The notes beneath the pieces were generated by a model, which had not been told where the DNA came from, made no database searches, and saw nothing but the letters and a program-made list of their open reading frames with translations. Below are positions 45,426-53,921 of a DNA stretch of 64,000 bases, in pieces. A program made the translations under genes and the position numbers. This stretch comes from Corynebacterium sp. MSK008 (GTDB lineage Bacteria > Actinomycetota > Actinomycetes > Mycobacteriales > Mycobacteriaceae): NCBI RefSeq assembly GCF_030232585.1, contig NZ_JASPJX010000002.1:186001-250000 (forward strand), given 5' to 3'. Every line of letters starts with the position of its first letter. Within the stretch, counting starts at the first letter, position 1.

Positions 45426-46353
45426 CGACGGTGCGTCCGCTCCACCCACCATCGAGCAGCGCACGCCCAACTTCCGCCACGCCATCCAATCCGACTTCCT
45501 CGGTGCGGATGGCGTTGGTGTCTACGGACTCGTCGAGGAGCGACCACGCTTCGTCGCGAAGCTTGTTCGGCGCGTCGACGGAGTTGATTCCCACCAGTTG
45601 CACCCCGCGCAGGATGAACGGCAGGACGCTGGCGGGCAGGTCGTTGCCGGCGGCCATGCCGCAGGCGGTGGCCACGCCGCCCCACTGCAGCTGCGACAGC
45701 GCGTTGGCCAAAACGGTCGAGCCGACGGTGTCCACCACGCCCGCCAGGCGTGCCTTCTGCAGCGGCTTGCCGGCCTCGGCGAACTCGGCGCGGTCCACAA
45801 CCTCGGCGGCGCCGAGTTCCTTCAGCCAGGCGCCATGCTTATCGACGCGCCCCGTCAACGCCCACACCTCATAGCCGCGGGCGGCCAAAAGCTGCACGGC
45901 AATGGAGCCGACGCCGCCGGTGGCGCCGGTGACGAGCACGGGGCCGTCGATAGGCGAAAGTGCGGCCCGCTCCAGGCCTGCGACCGAAAGTGCGGCGGTG
46001 TATCCCGCGGTGCCGATCGCGGCCGCATCCTCCGCGGTGAAGCGCTCCGGCACGCGGGTGATGTCTTTAGCGTCGATGCGCATTTGCGGGGTGTAGCCGC
46101 CGTGGCGGCGCTCGCCGATGCCGCGGCCGTTGACGGTGACGAGCGTGCCGTCCTCGAGGGTGCCCACCGCGTCGATGCCCGGCACCGTCGGCAGTTCGCG
46201 CAGGATGCCGCGGTTGCCCGAAAGCGCCATCGCGTCCTTGTAGTTCACCGAGGAGTGGCTCACGTTGATCAGGGTGTCGCCCTCGCCCGCGAATGCCGCC
46301 TGCGTTTCTACGATCTCCGGTCCATTTTCAGTGACAATCAAGCTGCGGTTCAT
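45415..46353 (-). CDS. AcuI/YhdH-type zinc-free quinone oxidoreductase
   Basis: 312 residues from ATG 46353, supported by a -10 like TATGCT 7 bases upstream; an alternative ATG is at 46365. It is an MDR-superfamily enzyme: SHSSVNYKDAMALSG, LPTVPGIDAVGTLED, TAGYTAALSVAGLE, and the nucleotide loop VTGATGGVGSIAVQLL. There are no structural zinc cysteines. The YhdH/YhfP/AcuI branch reduces acrylyl-CoA or related enoyl substrates with NADPH. Context gives no pathway. It is divergent from the VanZ gene. Confidence 0.82.
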   Translation of the reverse strand: MNRSLIVTENGPEIVETQAAFAGEGDTLINVSHSSVNYKDAMALSGNRGILRELPTVPGIDAVGTLEDGTLVTVNGRGIGERRHGGYTPQMRIDAKDITRVPERFTAEDAAAIGTAGYTAALSVAGLERAALSPIDGPVLVTGATGGVGSIAVQLLAARGYEVWALTGRVDKHGAWLKELGAAEVVDRAEFAEAGKPLQKARLAGVVDTVGSTVLANALSQLQWGGVATACGMAAGNDLPASVLPFILRGVQLVGINSVDAPNKLRDEAWSLLDESVDTNAIRTEEVGLDGVAEVGRALLDGGWSGRTVVKL

Positions 46354-46388
46354 GGTCGCCAGCATAGGCCGACACTACGGTGGGGCGG

Positions 46389-46895
46389 GTGAAATCAACG
46401 AGCAAAGCCAACACCACCGCCGCCCACCTCGCGGCGGTGGTCGTGACTGCCCTGGTCGTGCTCGCCTTCACGGTGGGCAAGGCGTTCGTGTCCATCCCGG
46501 GGCTGTGGTCGGCGGAGGCGCACCAGCTCAGCCAGGTGCGCCTGAACCCGCTGGAAACCTTCGAGTACGCGCGCGTGTGGTGGGGGCCGTGGCTGAACCT
46601 GTTCGGCAACATCGCGCTGTTCGCCCCGGTCGGCTTCATCGCCAACCGGGGTTCGGTGGCGCGCGCGGTGCTGGTCGGGCTGGTGTGCAGCCTGGGCATC
46701 GAGGTCGCGCAGTACCTCTTTTCCTGGGGCTACAGCGATACTGACGACGTGCTCTGCAACGTCGCCGGTGCTTGGATCGGTGCGGGGGTGGCCGCGGGGA
46801 CGTCGAGAAGCAATCGCGCAACGGTGCTGTGGTGCATCGCCGCGGCGGGCGCGGTCGTGCTCATCGTGTGGGCGGCGCTAGGGTTGAGCGCATGA
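46389..46895 (+). CDS. VanZ-like membrane protein
   Basis: 168 residues from GTG 46389, chosen because a TACGGT -10 ends 7 bases before it; GTG 46380 adds three residues. About four helices. The VanZ-like signature is NLFGNIALFAPVGFI, then GLVCSLGIEVAQYLFSWGYSDTDDVLCNVAGAWIGA. The VanZ fold includes teicoplanin-resistance proteins but most members are of unknown envelope function. The stop overlaps the next start (ATGA). Confidence 0.78.
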   Translation: MKSTSKANTTAAHLAAVVVTALVVLAFTVGKAFVSIPGLWSAEAHQLSQVRLNPLETFEYARVWWGPWLNLFGNIALFAPVGFIANRGSVARAVLVGLVCSLGIEVAQYLFSWGYSDTDDVLCNVAGAWIGAGVAAGTSRSNRATVLWCIAAAGAVVLIVWAALGLSA

Positions 46896-47257
46896 GCGAG
46901 CGCGGATGGTTTACCAGGCGGGTCTTCCCCACCGGCGGGGAGCCGGACCCGCGCTTCACGCTGGCCAACGAGCGCACCTTCCTCGCCTGGACCCGCACCG
47001 CGCTGGCGTTTCTCGCCGGCGGGATCGCTCTCGAGGCGTTCGAGCTGCCTGGCATCGAACCCGGCGTGCGCAAGATCGCGGCGGCTGCGGTCATCGTGAT
47101 CGCCATGGCCATCTCCGCAGGTGCGGCGGTGCGCTGGGTGCGCATCGAGCGGGCCTTGCGTCACGACGAGCCCCTGCCCGCCCCCGCCATCATCCCCGTT
47201 CTGTGCGTGGTGGTGTTTGTCGCGGCGGTGGTTGTCGCGGTGAGCCTGCTCGCATGA
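46892..47257 (+). CDS. DUF202 (YidH) membrane protein
   Basis: 121 residues from ATG 46892 (overlapping the VanZ stop; the open frame is longer upstream). N-terminal FTLANERTFLAWTRTALAFLAGG is the YidH/DUF202 hallmark, followed by two further helices. The family is small, membrane-bound and of unknown role. It overlaps the next DUF202 gene in an ATGA, so the two are made together. Confidence 0.8.
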   Translation: MSERGWFTRRVFPTGGEPDPRFTLANERTFLAWTRTALAFLAGGIALEAFELPGIEPGVRKIAAAAVIVIAMAISAGAAVRWVRIERALRHDEPLPAPAIIPVLCVVVFVAAVVVAVSLLA

Positions 47258-47568
47258 TCGCCGTCGCCGACCCCGGCCTGCAGCCGGAACGCACCGCCAT
47301 GAGCTGGACGCGCACCGCGCTGGCCATGCTCGTCTGCGCGGCCACACTGCTGCGGTGGGCCGGTGCCTACCCGGCGCTGATCGTGGTGGCGTCGGTGGCG
47401 CTGGCGGCGGGCGCGCTGGTGATCGTGGCGCTGAACCGGCGAGCGTACCGCTTCGAAGCCTCCGCGCTTGCTAACGAGCGCAGCGCCCCCAACGCCGCCG
47501 CCGTGTTTCTGCTGACCGCGATGATGCTCGGCACCGGCGGGCTGGGGCTGTACCTGGTGGTGGTGTGA
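47254..47568 (+). CDS. Second DUF202 membrane protein
   Basis: 104 residues, start ATG 47254 overlapping the preceding stop. LQPERTAMSWTRTALAMLVCAATLL is the DUF202 motif; three helices in all. It is shorter than its neighbour and lacks its N-terminal basic extension. DUF202 pairs in tandem suggest a hetero-oligomeric membrane complex; that is inference from arrangement. Confidence 0.75.
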   Translation: MIAVADPGLQPERTAMSWTRTALAMLVCAATLLRWAGAYPALIVVASVALAAGALVIVALNRRAYRFEASALANERSAPNAAAVFLLTAMMLGTGGLGLYLVVV

Positions 47569-47603
47569 GCGGCTCGCTTCCGCCGCCCCGCCGCTGCCCC
47601 GCT

Positions 47604-47731
47604 CGGAATTTGTTCACTGCCCACCGGCCTGCGGGTGAACTAGTTTCCCTGGGAGGGGTGATTTGTTCACTTTCCCCAGGTCACGGAGACCGGTGTCGGG
47701 GATTAGTTCATGTGCTAGTGAACAAATTCCG
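47604..47731. repeat. Palindromic intergenic element (copy 2)
   Basis: Outer arms CGGAATTTGTTCACT (47604-47618) and AGTGAACAAATTCCG (47717-47731) are perfect inverted repeats of 15 bp. Inside are CGGGTGAACTAG and TGATTTGTTCACTTTCCCCAGGTC split across the unit, the latter shared almost unchanged with copy 1 at 44132-44155. Confidence 0.8.
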
Positions 47732-47749
47732 CATGGGAGCCGGGGACGG

Positions 47750-49036
47750 CTAGCCGTTCCGGAAGCGCTTTGCGTCCCGGTAGATCTCCAGGTGCTTGAG
47801 CATCATCGTGCGGCCCTGGTCGGAGAGGCCGGAGTGGCCGGGGGAGATTTCCTCCACGACGCAGAAGGCGTAGAGCCAGGGGATGAGGAAGTCAAAAGGT
47901 TCGGGTGGTGTGGCACCCCCTTCGCCAACGAACCACTCGACAGTCGCTTCCCAAAAATCCCGTCCCACCAGCGCTTCGAACAGGCGGCGGGAGTGGTCGG
48001 CGAAGAAAGCGGAGCGGGAACCGCCAGCCAGGTACTTCTCGCCCGCCTTCGTGGGGGTGATGACGCCCTTGCGCTTTTTCAAAAACCCGGACTCGACAAG
48101 CACGTCCGAGACATCTTCGGGGTTTGGCAGCTCGGTGATCTCGACGATCTCGCGCGCGGCTTCGGGTGGCAGGACTCCCCTTTCCAACGTGACGCCGTCG
48201 GCGAACAGCTCCACCAGCTGCGCGACCACACCGGTGAGGGTCATCTGGGGTAGATCGTCGAAGGAGCTCGGCACCTCCACCCCGTCCAGCCCACCGAGCA
48301 TGTCGCCGAAGAACTCGGTCACGGCGTTGATCATGGTGGGGTTGCGCTCCGGATGCGGGTCCATGTCGATGATCTGGAGCAGGTCCGGGCGGGACTGGAG
48401 GAAGTCGTCGAAGTGCTGGGCCAGGCCGGGTCCTTCGCTGCCTTCGTCGGCGGCTGCGACCTCGTCGAAGAACATTTCTTCGGCGACATTGCCGATGCGG
48501 GTGGCCACGGACACCGGGTCGGCTTGCGTCATGCGGTCGAGCATGCGCTCCGGCGGCATGACGGGCAGGTAGGAAAACATCAGGGTGATGGTCTCCAAGT
48601 CCGGCTCGATGCCCGCGGCCAACAGGCGCGCCTGGTGGCGGAAGGTGGTCATCAGCTCTGGCCCCGAGCAGGCTTCGACGACGTCGGGCCCGGCTGCGTC
48701 GATAAGCATGGGCGTAGGTCCCTCGATGTTGGAGGGGCCTAACACCTCGACGTGGATGTTCCAGTTGGCGGCGGGGTCGTAGACGTAGGTCATGGGCCGC
48801 ATCTCGGCGACCGTGAGCTCGTCTTCCTGGTGCTCGCCGGGGCCGGGCGCGGCAGTAAAGACGGAGCGCTGCGCGCCCTCTTGGCTGACGTAGAGGTGGG
48901 TGGCGGCGCCGGTGAAACCGAGGGAGGCGTCGATGATCTGCGACAACTCGCCCAGCGTCATGGTCTCCTCGACGTTGACGCAGCGGGAAATTTCGGGCGA
49001 GGTGCCCTCCACGATCATGAGCACTGAAACGGTCAT
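47750..49036 (-). CDS. pRiA4b ORF-3-like protein
   Basis: 428 residues from ATG 49036 (the open frame is 42 bp longer). The N-terminal 140 residues resemble the plasmid pRiA4b ORF-3 fold: VEETMTLGELSQIIDASLGF, then a hydrophobic Phe/Tyr strand, and YDPAANWNIHVEVLG in place of YDFGDDWEH. The remaining 290 residues have no known domain; they include a winged-helix-like segment (DVLVESGFLKKRKGVITPTKAGEKYL). It is monocistronic. Some ORF-3 proteins accompany transposons, but no transposase is nearby. Function unknown. Confidence 0.65.
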   Translation of the reverse strand: MTVSVLMIVEGTSPEISRCVNVEETMTLGELSQIIDASLGFTGAATHLYVSQEGAQRSVFTAAPGPGEHQEDELTVAEMRPMTYVYDPAANWNIHVEVLGPSNIEGPTPMLIDAAGPDVVEACSGPELMTTFRHQARLLAAGIEPDLETITLMFSYLPVMPPERMLDRMTQADPVSVATRIGNVAEEMFFDEVAAADEGSEGPGLAQHFDDFLQSRPDLLQIIDMDPHPERNPTMINAVTEFFGDMLGGLDGVEVPSSFDDLPQMTLTGVVAQLVELFADGVTLERGVLPPEAAREIVEITELPNPEDVSDVLVESGFLKKRKGVITPTKAGEKYLAGGSRSAFFADHSRRLFEALVGRDFWEATVEWFVGEGGATPPEPFDFLIPWLYAFCVVEEISPGHSGLSDQGRTMMLKHLEIYRDAKRFRNG

Positions 49037-49053
49037 ACCGGCAACCTTACGGC

Positions 49054-50478
49054 CTAAACCACGAACAGGAAGGCGCACACGACGGCAGTCAGCGCGCCCG
49101 CGGTCAGCGGCACGGCGGTGCGGCGGACCACGTCGATCGGGTTGACCTTTAGCGCACCCGCGACGATGAGCACTGCGGCGTTGACCGGGGAGGCCTGGCG
49201 CATGGTGTTGGAGGCGGCCCAGATGGAGGTGAGCATCTGCGGGGCGGACACGGCGGAGTCGGCGGCGATGCCGGGCACCATCTCGGAGAACGCGAAGTAG
49301 GGCGCCACACCGGAGCCGGTGAGCAGCGCCATCGTGGCGGTGGCCAGCACGAACACCAGCACCATCAGCACGGCGGCGCCGGAGGAGGCCTGCGCCAGGT
49401 TGGTCAGAGCCTCGATCACGCCCATCTGGGTGATGCCCTCCACCAGGATGGCGGCGGCGACGATGAGGGAGACCACGCCGGCGGCTCCCTCGCCGAGGCC
49501 CTTGAAGAACTCCTGGAGGGAGTCGGCGGCGTAGTTGACGTCGCGCAGCCGGATGGCCTCGATGATCATGGTGACCATCAGGGACACCACGGTCACGGGC
49601 AGGATGCCGGCCTCGAAGGAGACTACGCCGAGGCGGTTCAGCGCGGCGGAGACGATGATCAAAAGCAGCGGCAGAAGCGGCAGGACGGCGTAGAAGCCGG
49701 GCAGGCCTTCGGCGCGCTCCACGGCTTCGCGGATGCGGCGGTCGGACTCGCTGTCCTTGGCGGCTTCGAGCTCGGCCTCCGACGCGCCCGCGCCGGACTT
49801 GACCAGGTCTTTCTTATCGCAGCGGTGCTGCCACCACATGTGGGTAAACGCGATGACCACCAGGGCGGGGATGGTGGCTTTGGCCACGTTGCCGAAGGTG
49901 AACTCGGTCACCGTCATGCCGGTCAGTTCCGCGGCCTGGATCAGGCCCGCTTCCAGCGGCGACGGGGCGATGGTGGAGGCGGTGGCGACGATCGCGCCGA
50001 CGGTCAGCGGCGTCAGCCCCGCGGCGATCAGCGCGGGCATCAGCGTGGCAACGAGCAGCAGCGACAACGCACTGGCAGAGGGCACGACGAAAGACAAAAG
50101 CGTGGCGACGGTAAACCCGATGGGCACGAGCCAGTAGGAGCCTTGGAAGCGGCGCAGCGGGCTGGACAGCGCCACCACCGTTTTCGCGTCGGCGCCGATG
50201 TGGCGCATGTAGCCGACGAAACCGAAAAGCACCATGATCGCCATGCCGGTGCCGGCGAAGCGGGACTTGAACAGGGACTCGATGATCAGCAGCTCGTCGT
50301 AGAACGCGTTGCCGGAGGACTCGATGTCCGCGGTGGAGTGGTCTATGCGCCCGGTAGCTGCGGCGATCATCAGCAGCAGCACGCCGACGGCGAAAATGGA
50401 GGAGGCCGCGTGGACCTTTTTGGCAATGAAGTAGCCGACGGCAATGACGGCGAGAATGGCAAAGAAAATGTAAAGCAC
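49054..50478 (-). CDS. DcuC-family C4-dicarboxylate carrier
   Basis: 474 residues from GTG 50478, preceded by CATAAT 6 bases upstream as a -10 for a leaderless mRNA; a TTG at 50499 is less likely. About 12 helices with the DcuC-type pairs STIAPSPLEAGLIQAAELTG in the first half and SIWAASNTMRQASPVNAAVLIVAGALKVNPIDVVRRTAVP in the second (written here in two parts with ordinary text). A charged cytoplasmic loop (CDKKDLVKSGAG) separates the halves. Expected to move C4-dicarboxylates such as succinate or fumarate. The ion-coupling cannot be read. Confidence 0.7.
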   Translation of the reverse strand: MLYIFFAILAVIAVGYFIAKKVHAASSIFAVGVLLLMIAAATGRIDHSTADIESSGNAFYDELLIIESLFKSRFAGTGMAIMVLFGFVGYMRHIGADAKTVVALSSPLRRFQGSYWLVPIGFTVATLLSFVVPSASALSLLLVATLMPALIAAGLTPLTVGAIVATASTIAPSPLEAGLIQAAELTGMTVTEFTFGNVAKATIPALVVIAFTHMWWQHRCDKKDLVKSGAGASEAELEAAKDSESDRRIREAVERAEGLPGFYAVLPLLPLLLIIVSAALNRLGVVSFEAGILPVTVVSLMVTMIIEAIRLRDVNYAADSLQEFFKGLGEGAAGVVSLIVAAAILVEGITQMGVIEALTNLAQASSGAAVLMVLVFVLATATMALLTGSGVAPYFAFSEMVPGIAADSAVSAPQMLTSIWAASNTMRQASPVNAAVLIVAGALKVNPIDVVRRTAVPLTAGALTAVVCAFLFVV

Positions 50479-50563
50479 GCAGCGATTATGCAGCGTCAAG
50501 CCGCACCCCGCAGGATGAATGCGCGGGGTGTGGCAAATCTCTCGGCGTTACCCGCCGTCAGAA

Positions 50564-51106
50564 CTACGCCGGCTGGCCGCCCAGGATGAGTACGTGGGCG
50601 ATTTCGTCGGAGCGGTTTTTCAGCCCCAGGGTGCGGTGGCCGGCGTCCAGCATGCCGGCGGAGCGCGGCGGCACCGGAGTGTTGTTCACGGTGATGTCGC
50701 CGTCGGGGGCGACCACGGCGTACTCGAACTCCTCGTAGACCGTGACCGCCAGCTCAGTCTCCGGCGCGATGGTCAGCTGGGCTGCCACGCAGGGCTCGTC
50801 GGTTTCCACGGCGCCGGTGCGGCCGAACATGCGCCCGGAGAAGACGAAGGCCTCGCCCGCGGATTCGGTGGTTACGCTGCGCAGGCCAAACGCGTCCGGT
50901 TGGGCGCGCTGGATCTTGTCGGGGACCGCTTCAGCGTCGATTAGCACCTGCACCTGCGCGCGCTCGAGCACGCCGCCGAGGCGTGCGGAGCCGTCGTGCC
51001 GCCAGGCGAAAGATTTGCAGCCCGCGGGAGTGTCGTCGGGTCCGCCGAGGCCCCTGAGGAATGCGACCCCGCGCCAGGGGCCAGCGTTCAGCTCAATGAA
51101 TGACAT
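50564..51106 (-). CDS. Pirin/HutD-like cupin protein
   Basis: 180 residues. The C-terminal half has the pirin-like end VVAPDGDITVNNTPVPPRSAGML and AHVLILGGQPA, a beta-barrel pattern of alternating strands and glycines. The N-terminal half (PWRGVAFLRGLGG, KSFAWRHDGSARLG) is compatible with a second cupin barrel or HutD. Metal-binding histidines of classical pirin are not obvious. It is transcribed toward the dicarboxylate gene and sits 10 bp after the response-regulator gene. Enzymatic role uncertain. Confidence 0.55.
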   Translation of the reverse strand: MSFIELNAGPWRGVAFLRGLGGPDDTPAGCKSFAWRHDGSARLGGVLERAQVQVLIDAEAVPDKIQRAQPDAFGLRSVTTESAGEAFVFSGRMFGRTGAVETDEPCVAAQLTIAPETELAVTVYEEFEYAVVAPDGDITVNNTPVPPRSAGMLDAGHRTLGLKNRSDEIAHVLILGGQPA

Positions 51107-51116
51107 GGCGGCCAGC

Positions 51117-51719
51117 TTATATGATCCGGCGTTGCCGGGCTTCCTCCACGGCCGCGGTGCGGTTGTCCACCCCGAGTTTGGCGTAGATGTGGATCAGGTG
51201 CGTCTTCACCGTCGCCTGCGAGATGAACAGCTGCTGGGCGATCTCCTTGTTGGAGGCGCCGGTTTGCAGCGCGCGCAGCAGCTCAATCTCGCGCGCGGAC
51301 AGCGCCTCGGCGGGGTTGACCAGCCGGTCCGCCAGCACGTTCGCCACCTGCGGGGAGAGCACCCTTTTGCCTTGCGACGCGCTCCGCACCGCCTCGTACA
51401 GCTCATCTTCCGGCGCGTCCTTGAGCAGGTAACCCATGGCGCCGGCCTCCACCGCGGCGACCACGTCCGCTTGGGTGTCGTAGGTGGTCAGGATCAGCAC
51501 AGGCGGCCCGCCGGCGGCGACCAGGCGGCGCGTCAGCTCGATGCCGTCCGCGCCGGGCATCTGGATGTCGGAGACCACCACGTCCACACCCTCGGGCACC
51601 TCCGCGTCGCCGTCGGCGGCCTCGGCGACGACTTCCACGCCGTCAAAGGAATTGAGCACCGCGCGCAGGCCGGCGCGGACGACCGGATGGTCGTCGATAA
51701 GCATGACGCGAAGTGTCAT
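51117..51719 (-). CDS. chrA: NarL-type response regulator (ChrA-like)
   Basis: 200 residues. The receiver domain has acidic residues in MLIDDHPVVRAG, the phosphoacceptor Asp in VVVSDIQMPGADG (near residue 51), and the Lys of GYLLKDAPEDEL. The LuxR-type HTH reads LSAREIELLRALQTGASNKEIA and QLFISQATVKTHLIHIYAKLGV. The start overlaps the kinase stop by 4 bp (ATGA). In C. glutamicum and C. diphtheriae, ChrSA senses haem and controls the divergent hrtBA exporter; the same layout supports the symbol. Confidence 0.78.
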   Translation of the reverse strand: MTLRVMLIDDHPVVRAGLRAVLNSFDGVEVVAEAADGDAEVPEGVDVVVSDIQMPGADGIELTRRLVAAGGPPVLILTTYDTQADVVAAVEAGAMGYLLKDAPEDELYEAVRSASQGKRVLSPQVANVLADRLVNPAEALSAREIELLRALQTGASNKEIAQQLFISQATVKTHLIHIYAKLGVDNRTAAVEEARQRRII

Positions 51720-52852
51720 TTCTCCTCCACAGGCAGGGTTGCGGCGAGGACGTTGCCCTCCACCGTGAGCTCGCCGCCGGCCTCCTCCACGCGGCCGCGC
51801 AGGCCCTTCAGGCCGTAGCCCTCGGGCCCGGTGATGCCGCGGCCGTTGTCGAAGACGTCGATGGTTGCGGTCGCACCAAGCCTATCCACGGTCACCACCG
51901 CCGACGAGGCACCAGCGTGGCGCACGATGTTGCTCAAGCCCTCCCGCACGACGCGCTCCGCCACCGACGCGCACGGTTCCGGCAGGTCAACGGCCTGGAC
52001 GCGGACTTCGAGCTGCTCGCCGAGTGCGCGCTGGCGGTCCTGGGCGTGACGCGCCAGGCGCTCCAGCCGCACGGGCAACGTCTCGCGCTTCGGGGTTTGC
52101 GTGGTGGCGGAGTTCTCCGCCACGAAGCGGCGCGCCTCCGCCAAGTTGTCGGAGGCGGTGGAGCGGATCACGCCCAGCGTCTCCCGCGCCGGGTCCCCTT
52201 GGGCGAGCTGTTTGTCCATCGCCCGGCCCAGCAACACGATGGAGCTCAAACCCTGCGCCATGGTGTCGTGCACCTCGCGCGCCAGGCGCGCCCGCTCCTC
52301 CGCCACACCCGCGGCGTGTTCGGCCTTCGCGGCCTCACGCTGGGCGGCCTTGAGGTCCTCGGCCATCTGCCGGTAGTGGTCCGCCTCCGCGCGCAGCGCC
52401 TGGTAGGCGTGCACGATGATCACCGCCAGCACGGTGCCGATGGTGGGGCCGATGATCGCGCCGGGCCCGCCGCCCGGTGCGGTGGCGGAAAGCGCTACGG
52501 CCAGAAACGCCGCGGTGGCTGCGAGCTCCCACCAGGTGGTCAGCAGCACGCACGCCAGCATGACCAGCGGGAACTCCAGCCACACGAACTCGCCGGACAT
52601 CTGCACCAGCCCCACCCACAGCGCCGCCACTACCGCCAGCCAGGCGTAGGGCGCCCACGCCGGGTAGTCCTTGCCATGGAAGTGCCATACGGTGCCGGCC
52701 ATGTACACGCAGGCGAACGCCAGGGGCAGGGCAAGCGCGGTCACGGGTGCGTCGCTACGCAACTGCCCCACGAGCCCCACCGCCAGCAGCACGGCGACGA
52801 GCACGTGCAGGCTCACGCGCAGAAAATCGAGCAGGCGGGTGGTGGACAACAT
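51716..52852 (-). CDS. chrS: Sensor histidine kinase (ChrS-like)
   Basis: 378 residues. About six N-terminal helices (residues 10-150) form the membrane sensor. A coiled linker (DHYRQMAEDLKAAQREAAKAEH) leads to the HisKA_3 site ARLAREVHDTMAQGL with the phosphoacceptor His near residue 195. The HATPase region has VREGLSNIVRHA (N-box) and VFDNGRGI with GYGLKGLRGRVEEAGG (G-boxes). It is expected to autophosphorylate in response to haem and transfer to ChrA; identity is inferred from family and the divergent hrtBA-like exporter. Confidence 0.78.
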   Translation of the reverse strand: MLSTTRLLDFLRVSLHVLVAVLLAVGLVGQLRSDAPVTALALPLAFACVYMAGTVWHFHGKDYPAWAPYAWLAVVAALWVGLVQMSGEFVWLEFPLVMLACVLLTTWWELAATAAFLAVALSATAPGGGPGAIIGPTIGTVLAVIIVHAYQALRAEADHYRQMAEDLKAAQREAAKAEHAAGVAEERARLAREVHDTMAQGLSSIVLLGRAMDKQLAQGDPARETLGVIRSTASDNLAEARRFVAENSATTQTPKRETLPVRLERLARHAQDRQRALGEQLEVRVQAVDLPEPCASVAERVVREGLSNIVRHAGASSAVVTVDRLGATATIDVFDNGRGITGPEGYGLKGLRGRVEEAGGELTVEGNVLAATLPVEEK

Positions 52853-52867
52853 GTGTCTGAGCGTAGA

Positions 52868-52883
52868 TCAACCGATCGGTTGA
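52868..52883. promoter_or_regulatory. Perfect 16-bp palindrome between chrS and hrtB
   Basis: TCAACCGATCGGTTGA lies in the 91-bp gap between divergent starts, 15 bp from chrS and 60 bp from hrtB. It is the only strong dyad there and is a good candidate for the response-regulator (or another repressor) operator. Confidence 0.6.
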
Positions 52884-52943
52884 CCGGGATTTCAACCGCC
52901 CGCGCGATGTGCTGAGGTGCAGGTCAACGGCAGGATTAACACC

Positions 52944-53921
52944 ATGTTCGTAGGAATCAGAGAAATCACGTCAGCCAAGGGGCGCTTCGGGCTGATCGCA
53001 GGCACCGTGGCGCTGATTACGCTGCTGGTGGTCGTGCTCACCGGACTGACCGCCGGCCTGGGCAAGCAAAACACGTCCGCGCTGGAGGCGCTGGACCCGC
53101 AATCGGTGGTCTTCCAGGACCCGGAAGACATCTCGTTCACCACCTCCCGCGTCGAGTCGCGCGACGGGCTCACCCCGCTCGGCGCCAGCCAGATGCTCTT
53201 GACCAAGGACAACGGCGAGGACGCGGCCGTGGCCATCCTGTCGCTGCCGAAGGGCACCGAGCTTCCCGGAGGGCAGCAGCTTTCCGACGAAGCCGTGGCC
53301 GCTCCCTCCCTCGAAGTGAGCGAGGGCGAGACCGTGACCGTCGCCGGCAACGACATCACCGTCGGCGCGACCGGCGAGGACCTGGCGTTCTCCCACTCCC
53401 CCGTCCTGTGGGTGCCCACCGAGTTCTGGCAGGCCGCCATGCACACCGACGCCGACGGCTCGGTGCTGCTGGCGGACCACGACGTCGACGGCGGGGTGAG
53501 CCTGAAAGAGGCCTTCGACGGCCTGCCGGCGTACTCCTCGGAGCAGGGTTCGCTGAAGCTCATCCAGGGCTTCCTCTACGCCATCGCCGCGCTGGTGATC
53601 ATCGCCTTCCTCACCGTGTGGACGATGCAGCGCACCCGCGACCTGGCCATCCTGAAGGCCATCGGCGCGTCCAACTCCTACCTGCTCAAGGACGCCCTCG
53701 GCCAGGCCGCGGTCATCCTGGGCATCGGCGCGCTCATCGGCGGCGTCGCGGCGTTCGGCCTGGGCCTGCTCATGCAGAGCGGCGCACCGTTCTCGCTGAC
53801 CGCGCTCACCGCGATCGCTCCCCCGGTTGTCATCTGGGCGCTGGGCATGGTCGGCGCCCTGATCGCCACCCGTTCCATCTCGAAAGTTAACCCTCAGGCG
53901 GCTCTTGGAGGTGTCGCATAA
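52944..53921 (+). CDS. hrtB: ABC transporter permease (HrtB-like)
   Basis: 325 residues from ATG 52944. It is a MacB/FtsX-type permease: one N-terminal helix (LIAGTVALITLLVVVLTGLTAGL), an extracytoplasmic domain of about 180 residues, then three helices near the C-terminus (LYAIAALVIIAFLTVWTM, VILGIGALIGGVAAFGLGLLM, PPVVIWALGMVGALIA). TRDLAILKAIGASNSYL is the family coupling loop. It pairs with the ATPase gene that overlaps it by one base. In corynebacteria this pair exports excess haem from the membrane. Confidence 0.82.
   Translation: MFVGIREITSAKGRFGLIAGTVALITLLVVVLTGLTAGLGKQNTSALEALDPQSVVFQDPEDISFTTSRVESRDGLTPLGASQMLLTKDNGEDAAVAILSLPKGTELPGGQQLSDEAVAAPSLEVSEGETVTVAGNDITVGATGEDLAFSHSPVLWVPTEFWQAAMHTDADGSVLLADHDVDGGVSLKEAFDGLPAYSSEQGSLKLIQGFLYAIAALVIIAFLTVWTMQRTRDLAILKAIGASNSYLLKDALGQAAVILGIGALIGGVAAFGLGLLMQSGAPFSLTALTAIAPPVVIWALGMVGALIATRSISKVNPQAALGGVA

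Noticed and set aside
47750..49036. Transposon passenger gene
   Set aside because: Although pRiA4b ORF-3-like proteins can accompany transposons, no transposase or terminal inverted repeats tied to it were found.
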